NCBI RefSeq assembly: GCF_024172165.1
Contig: NZ_JAMZEB010000002.1
Location: forward strand, 4,795,501 to 4,859,500
Direction of reading: 5' to 3'
Origin: Nonomuraea thailandensis
GTDB lineage: Bacteria > Actinomycetota > Actinomycetes > Streptosporangiales > Streptosporangiaceae
DNA length: 64,000 nucleotides
Positions 1 through 7,183 of this stretch are shown piece after piece. Position numbers and translations under genes: made by a program. The stretch's first letter is position 1. Each line of letters opens with the position of its first letter. The notes beneath the pieces were generated by a model. It did no database searches and was not told where the DNA came from. It saw only the letters and a list, made by a program, of their open reading frames with translations.

Positions 1-8
1 ACAAGGAT

Positions 9-797
9 GTGGGTGAGACACGAAGCGCGGAGGCGGCGACCGCGACAGGTGCGCGGCTGGCGAGGATCCTGGGGGCGGTGGCGTTGGCCGCCATGGTGGC
101 GTGCCAGGTCATGTCCGGGCTCGACGCCGATCCGGCACGGTTCACCGAGGTGATCGTGGCGCTGCTCGCGGTTTCCGCCTGCTGCTTCGCCGCCGCCGTC
201 TGGGGCGTGGCCGGAGCGGCCGGCGCGTTCGGGGCGGCGGTGCTCATCGGGTACGTGGCTGAGCTGGTCGGGCTGCTGACCGGGTTCCCGTTCGGCGACT
301 ACCGCTACAGCGGCCTGCTGTGGCCGCAGGTCGGCGGCGTACCGGTGGCGGTGGCGCTGGCCTGGGGCGGGATGGGGCTGGCGGCGTACGCGGTGGCGGC
401 GGCGATCGTCCCCGTGCCCGGATGGGGGCGGGTGGCCGCCGGCGCGCTCGCGCTGACCGCGTGGGACCTGTTCCTCGATCCGCAGATGGTGCGGATGGGG
501 TTGTGGTCGTGGGCCGGGGAAGGGCCGTACCGGGGGATCCCGGTGAGCAACTACGCGGGCTGGCTGCTGGTGTCGGCGCTGGTCATGCTGGCGATCCAGC
601 GGGTGACCCGCGAGGGCGGGCCGCCGGACGGCCGCGCCCCGCGCGGGCTCTGGAGCGTCTACGCGACGATGGCCGTCATGGAGACGGTCGGCTTCGCCGC
701 GGTGTTCCAGCCGCCGGACCCGCTGGTCGCCGCGGTCGGAGGGATCTCGATGGGGGCGCTCGCCGCGCTGTCTTGGAGGCGGACATGGCAAGGGTGA
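9..797 (+). CDS. cruF: CruF-type carotenoid 1,2-hydratase, integral membrane
   Basis: This 262-residue polytopic membrane protein belongs to the CruF (DUF422) family, which adds water to the terminal double bond of acyclic carotenoids such as lycopene. The family signature is visible as DLFLDPQMV at about residues 155-163, followed by GLWSW and GIPVSNYAGW. Hydrophobic segments cover nearly the whole length. The GTG at 9 has no convincing ribosome binding site and the frame is open to the window edge, so the true start may lie upstream of the window. The stop falls inside a 17-bp tandem repeat. The next genes, a desaturase and a glycosyltransferase, support a role in making a hydroxylated, glycosylated acyclic carotenoid. 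The family call is firm; the substrate is inferred. Confidence 0.85.
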   Translation: MGETRSAEAATATGARLARILGAVALAAMVACQVMSGLDADPARFTEVIVALLAVSACCFAAAVWGVAGAAGAFGAAVLIGYVAELVGLLTGFPFGDYRYSGLLWPQVGGVPVAVALAWGGMGLAAYAVAAAIVPVPGWGRVAAGALALTAWDLFLDPQMVRMGLWSWAGEGPYRGIPVSNYAGWLLVSALVMLAIQRVTREGGPPDGRAPRGLWSVYATMAVMETVGFAAVFQPPDPLVAAVGGISMGALAALSWRRTWQG

Positions 798-853
798 CGG
801 GATGGCCGAGGTGACGGGATGGCCGAGGCGACGGGATGGCCGAGGTGACGGGA
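794..853 (+). repeat. 17-bp tandem repeat, about 3.5 copies, between cruF and the desaturase
   Basis: The unit GTGACGGGATGGCCGAG occurs at 794-810 and 811-827 and with one change at 828-844, followed by a half copy. The first copy carries the TGA stop of the hydratase gene. The phase ATGGCYGAGGTGACGG also matches the first codons of the next gene (870), so the array looks like a repeated duplication of that start region. The extra ATG triplets run into stops within a few codons. Confidence 0.9.
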
Positions 854-869
854 GGGCTGGTGTGGCTGC

Positions 870-2405
870 ATGGCTGAGGTGACGGTGGTTGGCGGCGGGG
901 TCGGCGGGATGGTGTGCGCGCTGCTGCTGGCCAGGGTGGGCCACCGGGTGCGGCTCTACGAGCGGCTGCCGCGGCTGGGCGGCAAGCTGGCTGAGCACCG
1001 CCGCGACGGGTTCACGTTCTCGCTGGGGCCGTCGCTGCTGACCATGCCCGGCCTGTTCCGCGAGCTGGGGCTCGATCGGGAGCTGGTGGAGCCGGCGGAG
1101 CTGTGCCGCTACCACTTCGCCGACGGGAGCACGCTGACCGCGCGCCGTGACCCCCACCGCATGGCCGCCGAGGTGGAACGGCTGGCCCCCGGAGAGGGCG
1201 ACGCCTGGCGGGCCTTTTTCCGGTGGGCCGACGGCTGCCTGCGTGCGGCGGGCCGGACATTCTTCTCGGGGCCGCTCATCCGCCGCTCCGGCGACGCCCG
1301 GCCGAGCGACCTGCTGGCCGTCGCGCCCGCCAGCACGCTCGCGGGCCTGGCCCGCCGCTATTTCCGCGACCCGCGCCTGCGCCAGTACGTCGGCCGGTAC
1401 GCCACCTACGCGGGCTCCAGCCCGTACCGTGCGCCGGCCGCGCTGGGCTGCGTCCCCGCGCTGGAGCACGGCCAGGGTGCCTGGTACGTCCCCGGCGGCC
1501 TGCCCCGGCTGGCCGACGACCTGGCGGTGCTGCTGAGGGCCGCCGGAGTGCTGGTCCACCTGTCCACCCCCGTCGCCGGGATCATCAGCGATGAGGGCCG
1601 GGTCACCGGAGTGCGGCTGGCCGACGGTGAACGGCGGCGGGCGGACGTCGTGGTGGTCAACGCCGACGCCGCCGAGCTGTACGGCAACCTGCTGCCGGAC
1701 CGGCGGCGCCTGCGCCGGCTCGCCCGGCTCGGGCTGTCGTCGTCGGCGTTCCTGCTGCTGGCCGGGGTCGAAGGGAGGACTCCCGGGCTGGCGCACCACA
1801 CGGTGTCGTTCTCGGGGGACTACGAGCGGGAGTTCGCCGACATTTTCGACCGGCGGGAGCCGCCGCTCGATCCCAGCGTGTACATCGGCTGCTCGGCCGT
1901 GGACGACCCGTCGCAGGCGCCCGAAGGGGCGGAGAACTGGACGATGCTCGTCAACGTGCCCGCGCGCGATCCGGGGCGGTGGGACATGGGGGTGGAGGCG
2001 TACCGGGACCTGGTGCTGGAACGGCTCGCCGCCCGCGGCCACGACCTGTCGGGACGGCTGCGCTTCGTGGACGTCTTCACGCCCGCCGACCTGCGCGACC
2101 GGTACGGCGCCTGGGGCGGGGCCATCTACGGCAGCGCCTACCGGGGCCGCCTGGCCCCCTTCGCCCGGCCCGGCAACCGGGGGCCACGCCGCGGGCTCTA
2201 CCTGGTGGGCGGCTCGACCCATCCGGGCGGCGGCCTGCCGATGGTGACCCTGGGCGCCCGCATCGTGGCCGACCTGGTACGCGAGGACTTCCACCCGAAC
2301 GAACGCCCAGACGGGCGGCCGGACACGTGGGCGAGCGCACGACCGGACAGGCGACAGGGCCGGCGACAGGGCCGGCGACCGGGCGGATGGGCGGGAACGC
2401 GATGA
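870..2405 (+). CDS. CrtI/CrtD-family carotenoid desaturase
   Basis: A 511-residue FAD-dependent phytoene-desaturase-family protein. The N-terminal dinucleotide-binding motif VVGGGVGGM sits at about residues 5-13, followed by YERLPRLGGK. The C-terminal family signature LVGGSTHPGGGLPMV is followed by GARIVADL. A complete CrtI lies in the same cluster (7180-8643), so this second copy more likely acts later, as a CrtD-type 3,4-desaturase of 1-hydroxycarotenoids; the pairing with CruF supports that. The tail after about residue 470 is low-complexity and rich in RRQG repeats. Its stop overlaps the glycosyltransferase start as ATGA, so the two are translationally coupled. A ketolase role cannot be excluded from sequence alone. 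Confidence 0.85.
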   Translation: MAEVTVVGGGVGGMVCALLLARVGHRVRLYERLPRLGGKLAEHRRDGFTFSLGPSLLTMPGLFRELGLDRELVEPAELCRYHFADGSTLTARRDPHRMAAEVERLAPGEGDAWRAFFRWADGCLRAAGRTFFSGPLIRRSGDARPSDLLAVAPASTLAGLARRYFRDPRLRQYVGRYATYAGSSPYRAPAALGCVPALEHGQGAWYVPGGLPRLADDLAVLLRAAGVLVHLSTPVAGIISDEGRVTGVRLADGERRRADVVVVNADAAELYGNLLPDRRRLRRLARLGLSSSAFLLLAGVEGRTPGLAHHTVSFSGDYEREFADIFDRREPPLDPSVYIGCSAVDDPSQAPEGAENWTMLVNVPARDPGRWDMGVEAYRDLVLERLAARGHDLSGRLRFVDVFTPADLRDRYGAWGGAIYGSAYRGRLAPFARPGNRGPRRGLYLVGGSTHPGGGLPMVTLGARIVADLVREDFHPNERPDGRPDTWASARPDRRQGRRQGRRPGGWAGTR

Positions 2406-3841
2406 GGCCGTTCACCGCCGCCCGAGCACTCACCGCCGCCCGAGCATTCACCGCCGCCCGGGCACTCACCGCTGCCCAGGCGGTCGCGGCGGCCGTGGTG
2501 GTCGCCCGCCTGGCACGCGGCCGGAACCGCCTCCCGCCCCTGCGTCCCGTGCTCCACCCGCCCGCCACCACGACCACCGCAACCGCCGACATCACGGCCA
2601 CCGACGCTGCCGGCCCCGCTCGCAACGAACAGGCAGCACCCGATACCGCCGCCCGTGCCACACCGGCGGCACCCGCCATCGACATTTCGGTGGTGATTCC
2701 GGCGCGGGATGAGGCCGCCCGGATCGGGCCCTGTTTGATGGCCGTGTCGAACGACCCGGCCGTGGCCGAAGTGATCGTGGTCGATGACGGGTCGCGTGAC
2801 GGCACCGGTGAGCTGGCCGCGTCCATGGGCGCGACCGTCGTCACCGGGGCGCCTCTGCCCGAAGGGTGGGTGGGCAAGCAGTGGGCGCTGCGGCAGGGGG
2901 TCGCGGCCGCCCGGGGGCGGGTGGTGGTCACACTGGACGCCGACGCCCGGCCCGAGCCCGGGCTGGTCGGGGCGCTGGTCCGGGCGCTCGACGACTACGA
3001 CCTGGTGAGCGCCGCGCCCCGGTTCGCCTGTGACGGTGCGCTGGAGCAGGCCCTGCACGCCGCCATGCTGGCGACGCTGGTCTACCGGTTCGGCCCCGTC
3101 GGCCCGGCGAAGCCGCCGCCACCCCACCGGGTCATCGCCAACGGGCAGTGCCTGGCCTTCCGGCGGGAGGCGATGGCCGCGGCCGACGGTTTCGGCGCCG
3201 TACGGGAGAAGATGACCGACGACGTGGCGCTCGCCCGGCACCTGGCGGGCCGCGGCTGGCGGGTGGGCTTCCTCGACGCTGGGGCGCTGCTGGAGGTCGA
3301 CATGCACGACTCGGCCGCCGAGCTGTGGCGCGAATGGGGCCGCTCGCTGCCGCTGCACGACGTGACGGATCCCGTCCGGCAGGCCGCCGACCTGGCGGTC
3401 GTCTGGCTGACGGCGGGGCTGCCGGTGCTGCGCCTGGCCTTCGGCCGGCCGGCCGTGCTGGACGTCGCGCTCCTGGCGGGGCGGCTGCTGCTCACCGGCG
3501 CCCTGCGCGGCAGCTACAGCCGTCCGGGGCTCGGCCTGCTCCTGTCGCCCCTGCTCGACCCGGCCGCCGCCGCGCGCCTGACCCAGGCCACGCTCCGCCC
3601 GGTGCGCACCTGGCGCGGCCGCACATACCCGCCGGACCGCGTGGGCGCGCAGGGAACCGTCGGCTCGCCGGACCCCGTGAGCTCGCCCGGATCCGGTGGA
3701 AGGCCGGGCTCGGTGAACGCGGCATACCCGAGGACTCGGCCGGACCCCGTTGAGCCCACCGGGCCGGGCAACCCTGGCGGGCCCGGCGGGGTCAGCGGCG
3801 GCGGGAGCTCAGGGCGGCCTGGCCGAAGCGGAGCCCGATGA
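2402..3841 (+). CDS. Family 2 glycosyltransferase (CruC-like carotenoid glycosyltransferase)
   Basis: A 479-residue protein starting at the ATG that overlaps the desaturase stop by 4 bp. The GT-A fold begins near residue 97 with ISVVIPARDEAARIG, followed by VIVVDDGSRDGTGEL and the metal-binding LDADARP. C-terminal hydrophobic segments (around VWLTAGLPVLRLAF) suggest membrane association. The first 27 residues are a six-residue repeat (TAARAL/TAARAF) encoded by an 18-bp minisatellite, and the last 80 residues are Pro/Gly-rich; both look like dispensable extensions. Its place behind a hydratase and desaturase suggests it glycosylates the 1-hydroxyl group of an acyclic carotenoid. The 3' end overlaps the convergent plsY-like gene by 50 bp. 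Confidence 0.8.
   Translation: MRPFTAARALTAARAFTAARALTAAQAVAAAVVVARLARGRNRLPPLRPVLHPPATTTTATADITATDAAGPARNEQAAPDTAARATPAAPAIDISVVIPARDEAARIGPCLMAVSNDPAVAEVIVVDDGSRDGTGELAASMGATVVTGAPLPEGWVGKQWALRQGVAAARGRVVVTLDADARPEPGLVGALVRALDDYDLVSAAPRFACDGALEQALHAAMLATLVYRFGPVGPAKPPPPHRVIANGQCLAFRREAMAAADGFGAVREKMTDDVALARHLAGRGWRVGFLDAGALLEVDMHDSAAELWREWGRSLPLHDVTDPVRQAADLAVVWLTAGLPVLRLAFGRPAVLDVALLAGRLLLTGALRGSYSRPGLGLLLSPLLDPAAAARLTQATLRPVRTWRGRTYPPDRVGAQGTVGSPDPVSSPGSGGRPGSVNAAYPRTRPDPVEPTGPGNPGGPGGVSGGGSSGRPGRSGAR
2411..2482 (+). repeat. 18-bp in-frame tandem repeat, 4 copies
   Basis: Four consecutive 18-bp units (2411, 2429, 2447, 2465) differ by a few bases. They encode the repeating hexapeptides TAARAL, TAARAF, TAARAL and TAAQAV near the start of the glycosyltransferase. 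Because the unit is a multiple of three, changes in copy number would keep the frame. Confidence 0.9.
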
Positions 3842-4409
3842 GGCACATCAGCGCCCCCGTGGCCGCCACCAGCTCGACCGGGGCGAACAGGAGCTGCAGG
3901 ACCGGGACGCCGAACACCGCCAGCCGCGCTCCCACCGCGAACGAGCGCGTCGCCACCGCCACCGCGGCCAGCAGCACGATCGCCAGCACGAACGCGGGCG
4001 GGCAGATCACCGCCACTCCGCCCGCGAAGGTCAGGATCGACCGGCCCCCGCGGAAGCCGGCGAACACCGGCCAGGCGTGCCCGATCATCGCCGCCGCCAC
4101 CGCCAGGCACACCGGCACGGCGCCGGCCCCTGCCACCACGCCCAGCGAGGTGGTGTGCACGCCGCTGACCAGCAACGCGAACAGCCCGGCGAACGTGCCT
4201 TTGAGCGTGTCACCGGCGAACACCGGAACCGCGGCGCGCCAGCCGAGCTGTTCCTTGACGTTCCAGAAGCCGGGATTGCGGTCTCCGACGGCTCGCGGGT
4301 CGAACCCGTGGCGGCGTGCCAGGAGCACCGCGACCGGGATCGAGCCGACCAGATAGCCGACGATGACCGACACCAGAGCTGCGATGACCATCGCCTCGTT
4401 CCACCTCAT
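3792..4409 (-). CDS. PlsY-like acyl-phosphate acyltransferase, divergent motifs
   Basis: A 205-residue polytopic protein of the PlsY family, which moves an acyl group from acyl-phosphate to glycerol-3-phosphate. Recognisable elements are GSIPVAVLL near residue 22, GDTLKG near 66 and GHAWPVFAGFRGG near 108. Two motifs depart from the canonical enzyme: the usual GSGNxGATN block reads GDRNPGFWN, and the FKGGKG block reads FRGGRS. An ATG at 4391 is an alternative start that would shorten the N-terminus by six residues. The gene lies between a glycosyltransferase and a CrtA-like gene, with a PlsX nearby, so acylation of a carotenoid glycoside is possible, although ordinary phospholipid synthesis is equally open. 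Confidence 0.78.
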   Translation of the reverse strand: MRWNEAMVIAALVSVIVGYLVGSIPVAVLLARRHGFDPRAVGDRNPGFWNVKEQLGWRAAVPVFAGDTLKGTFAGLFALLVSGVHTTSLGVVAGAGAVPVCLAVAAAMIGHAWPVFAGFRGGRSILTFAGGVAVICPPAFVLAIVLLAAVAVATRSFAVGARLAVFGVPVLQLLFAPVELVAATGALMCLIGLRFGQAALSSRRR

Positions 4410-5136
4410 CCGTTACGACACCGTTGACGCGATGCGTCACATGGCCTTCGACCGCCCGCTGCTGCGGCGCACCGGCGGGCTCACGTTCTGGCGGTTGCTG
4501 GGCACGGGCCAGGGCCGGGCGATGTCGCTGGGGGCCGACCTGCGCCGCTGGGCCCTGTTCGCGGTCTGGCGGGAGGAGGCGGACCTGGAGGCGTTCCTGC
4601 GCGACTCCCCCATCGCCGCCCGCTGGCGCGCGGAGGCGGGCGAGAGCTGGCAGGTCCGCCTCGCCCCGCTCACCTCGCGCGGCAGCTGGGGCGGCCGCGA
4701 CCCCTTCGGCAGCAGCCCTTCCGGTCGTGCCCCCTCCGGCGGCGACCTCCCCGACGACAGCCTCTCCGGCCGCGGTCCCGCGACGGCGCCGGGGCGGGCC
4801 GGGGGTGGGCCCGTCGCCGTGCTCACCAGGGCCTCCATCCGGGTGCGGCGCCTGGTCGCGTTCTATCGCTCGGTCCCGGCCGTGGACGGGCTGCTGCACC
4901 GGCAGGACGGGTGCCTGGCCTCCATCGGGATGGGTGAGTTGCCGCTGGCCAGGCAGGCGACCTTCTCCCTGTGGCGGGACCAGCAGGCGATGCTCCACTT
5001 CGCGTACGGGGACAACGCCCACCTGAGGGTCACCGCCCAGGTCCGCCGGCACGACTGGTACAGCGAGCAGCTCTTCGCCCGTTTCACCCCGTACGCCAGC
5101 GAAGGCACCTGGAACGGCGCGAACCCCCTGGCCTGA
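4384..5136 (+). CDS. crtA: CrtA-like spheroidene-monooxygenase family protein
   Basis: A 250-residue protein resembling spheroidene monooxygenase (CrtA), which introduces keto groups at C-2 of acyclic carotenoids. Visible family-like blocks are the N-terminal MTIASFHLIRY, then MSLGADLRRWALFAVW, a proline- and glycine-rich insertion (about residues 100-140), LPLARQATFSLW and the C-terminal WYSEQLFARFTPY. I prefer the ATG at 4384 over the one at 4363 because the family-like sequence begins there. The start region overlaps the 5' end of the divergent plsY-like gene. With CruF and a CrtD-like desaturase it would complete a hydroxy-keto acyclic end group. Membership is supported by motif memory only. 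Confidence 0.7.
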   Translation: MTIASFHLIRYDTVDAMRHMAFDRPLLRRTGGLTFWRLLGTGQGRAMSLGADLRRWALFAVWREEADLEAFLRDSPIAARWRAEAGESWQVRLAPLTSRGSWGGRDPFGSSPSGRAPSGGDLPDDSLSGRGPATAPGRAGGGPVAVLTRASIRVRRLVAFYRSVPAVDGLLHRQDGCLASIGMGELPLARQATFSLWRDQQAMLHFAYGDNAHLRVTAQVRRHDWYSEQLFARFTPYASEGTWNGANPLA

Positions 5137-5141
5137 CCCGG

Positions 5142-6287
5142 TCACACCGGCTCCACCGCCGCGACCGCGATCCTGGCCGCCAGGTTCTCCCTGGCCAGGG
5201 CGCAGGCGACCACGCAGGCGCGGCTGATCGTGGCCGCCGTCGAGGAGCCGTGCGCGATGACCACCACGGAACGCAGCCCCAGCAGCGCGGCTCCCCCATG
5301 CGTCTGCGGGTCGTAGCGGCGGGCCACCTCGGAGAGCCGGCCCGGCTCGGCGATGCCTGCCTGCGCGACCATGGTCAGCGCCGTGCGCACGCAGCCTTCG
5401 ACGTTCTTCAGCACCACGTTGCCGGTGAAGCCGTCGGTGACGATCACGTCCACCAGCCCGGTCAGCACGTCGTGGCCCTCCACGTTGCCGTGGAAGCGCA
5501 GCGGCAGGCGCTGCAGCGCCTGCGACGCCCGCACGGCCAGCCGGTTGCCCTTGCCGGGCTCCGAGCCGATGGACAGCAGCCCGGCCACGGGGTCGGGCAC
5601 CCCGAGGACGGCGCGGGCGTATCCGGTGCCGAGCAGGGCGAACTGGGCCATCATCTGCGGGGTCGGATCGGCGGTGGCGCCGGCGTCCACGAGCACGCTG
5701 GCGCCGCCGGTCAGCGCGGGCAGGGCCACGGCGAGGGCGGGCCGCAGCACGCCGGGGGCCCGGCCGATCGCGCGGACGGCCTCGGAGACCACCGCGCCGG
5801 TCGAGCCGGCCGACACGAACGCGCCGCCCTCCTGGCGGCGTACCAGGTCGCAGCCCACGGTCAGGCTCGTGGCCGGGCCGCCCCTGCCGGACGCGCCGCG
5901 CTCCGACATGGGCACGACGTCGGGGGCGTGCACGATCGGCAGGTCGGCGCCGTGGCGCGCCAGCTCCCGCTCCAGCTCCGGCGCCCGCCCGACCAGCACC
6001 ACGGGCACGCCGTGCGCCCGCCAGGCGTCCACCGCGCCCGCCACGGTCTCGCCCGGCCCGTGGTCGCCGCCCATGGCGTCCAGCACGACCGGCTCGTCCC
6101 CTGCCACGCCGCCCGCGGCCACCGGGCTGGTCCGGATCACCATGCTCGGCGCCACCGGGCTGCTCGGGCTCACCATGCCCGGGGCCACCGGGCTGCTCGG
6201 GATCAACGGGCCCGGGGCCACCGGGCTGCTCGGGATCAACGGGTCACCACTCGCCGGGCCGCCGTTCGCCCGCCCGTCGCCGGTCAT
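5142..6287 (-). CDS. plsX: PlsX, phosphate acyltransferase
   Basis: A 381-residue protein of the PlsX family, which makes acyl-phosphate from acyl-ACP for PlsY. The family opening VVLDAMGGDHGPGETVAGA starts near residue 53. Later blocks include VSAGSTGAVV, DAGATADPTPQ, IGSEPGKGN and VIVTDGFTGNVVLK. The ATG at 6287 overlaps the crtB stop (ATGA), so plsX is the last gene of the crtE-crtI-crtB-plsX operon. The first 50 residues are an unusual extension built from an 11-residue repeat (SSPVAPG), encoded by a 33-bp tandem array. A plsX translationally coupled to crtB is unexpected and points to acylation in the pigment pathway or to a second membrane-lipid set. Confidence 0.9.
   Translation of the reverse strand: MTGDGRANGGPASGDPLIPSSPVAPGPLIPSSPVAPGMVSPSSPVAPSMVIRTSPVAAGGVAGDEPVVLDAMGGDHGPGETVAGAVDAWRAHGVPVVLVGRAPELERELARHGADLPIVHAPDVVPMSERGASGRGGPATSLTVGCDLVRRQEGGAFVSAGSTGAVVSEAVRAIGRAPGVLRPALAVALPALTGGASVLVDAGATADPTPQMMAQFALLGTGYARAVLGVPDPVAGLLSIGSEPGKGNRLAVRASQALQRLPLRFHGNVEGHDVLTGLVDVIVTDGFTGNVVLKNVEGCVRTALTMVAQAGIAEPGRLSEVARRYDPQTHGGAALLGLRSVVVIAHGSSTAATISRACVVACALARENLAARIAVAAVEPV
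6118..6249 (-). repeat. 33-bp tandem repeat inside the plsX N-terminus, 4 units
   Basis: Units begin at 6118, 6151, 6184 and 6217. Each is exactly 33 bp and encodes 11 residues of the type PLIPSSPVAPG. The third and fourth are nearly identical while the first has drifted. The array encodes a disordered proline-rich extension ahead of the PlsX fold. Confidence 0.9.
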
Positions 6288-7183
6288 GGCAGCTCCACGC
6301 TCACGCGGCGTTCGGCGCGACCCGCGCCGGCCGAGGCCAGCAGGTGGCGGGCGAAGGCGGCGGCCTTGCGGCGGCGCGGCACGCGTACGCGCCTGGCCAG
6401 GACCTCGAAGCCGCCGCGCTCGATCTCGGCGAGGATCCCGCCGTACAGCTCGTACGCGGCCCGGATGCACGGTCGCGACGACTCCACCAGCAGCTCGATG
6501 CCCGGCAGCGCGGCCCGGTAGTGGTCGCGGGCCCGCCCCGCCTCGAAGGCGATCAGGTCGCGCACCGCCCGCCCCGTACGCGGCCGGCCGAGGTCGTCCG
6601 CCTCGACCCCGAACTTGGCCAGGTCCTCGGTGGGCAGGTAGACGCGCCCCCTGGCGTGGTCCTCGGCCACGTCGCGCAGGAAGTTGGTGAGCTGGAAGGC
6701 CAGCCCGAGCTGCCTGGCGGGCTCCCTGGCACGTTCCTCCTGGCCGGGCAGCGCCTCCAGGACCGGCAGCATCATGGTGCCGATCACGGCGGCCGAGCCC
6801 TCCATGTAGCCGAGCAGGTCGTCGTAGGTCTCGTACCGGGTGACGGACAGGTCGGAGCGCATCGCCGCGAGGAAGGCGTCGATGTCGCCCCGGCGGACGG
6901 CGAAGGAGCGCACGGTGTGCAGGAAGGCGGGCAGGACGGGGTCCCTGACGGGCTCGCCGGCCAGGCCGCGGGCGACGGTGGCGCCCAGCGTGGCCAGGGC
7001 CCGCGCGCGGTCGGCCGTCATGGTGAAGGAGTCGACGATCTCGTCGGCGTAGCGGGCGAACCCGTACAGGGCGTGGACGTGACGGCGCTTCCACGGCGGC
7101 AGCAGCCGGGTGGCCAGGTAGTACGAGCGGCCGTAGCGGGCGTGCAGCAGGCGGCAGCGTTCGTAGCTCGCGGTCAGGGTCAA
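6284..7183 (-). CDS. crtB: Phytoene synthase CrtB
   Basis: A 299-residue trans-isoprenyl diphosphate synthase that condenses two GGPP molecules to phytoene. The first aspartate-rich motif DEIVD is at residues 47-51, and the second region reads QLTNFLRDVAEDHARGRVYLP. The start is a TTG at 7183 that overlaps the crtI stop (TTGA), with an AAGGAA ribosome binding site a few bases upstream; no ATG gives a family-length protein. The 3' end overlaps plsX. Length and motifs are normal for CrtB. Confidence 0.95.
   Translation of the reverse strand: MTLTASYERCRLLHARYGRSYYLATRLLPPWKRRHVHALYGFARYADEIVDSFTMTADRARALATLGATVARGLAGEPVRDPVLPAFLHTVRSFAVRRGDIDAFLAAMRSDLSVTRYETYDDLLGYMEGSAAVIGTMMLPVLEALPGQEERAREPARQLGLAFQLTNFLRDVAEDHARGRVYLPTEDLAKFGVEADDLGRPRTGRAVRDLIAFEAGRARDHYRAALPGIELLVESSRPCIRAAYELYGGILAEIERGGFEVLARRVRVPRRRKAAAFARHLLASAGAGRAERRVSVELP

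Noticed and set aside
794..853. Tandem repeats as a possible CRISPR array
   Set aside because: The units are directly adjacent with no unique spacers; the same holds for the arrays at 2411, 6118 and 10175.
5142..7094. A 650-codon minus-strand open frame covering plsX and crtB
   Set aside because: Only the plsX part (from 6287) has family sequence; the upstream half is an Arg/Pro-rich shadow of crtB.
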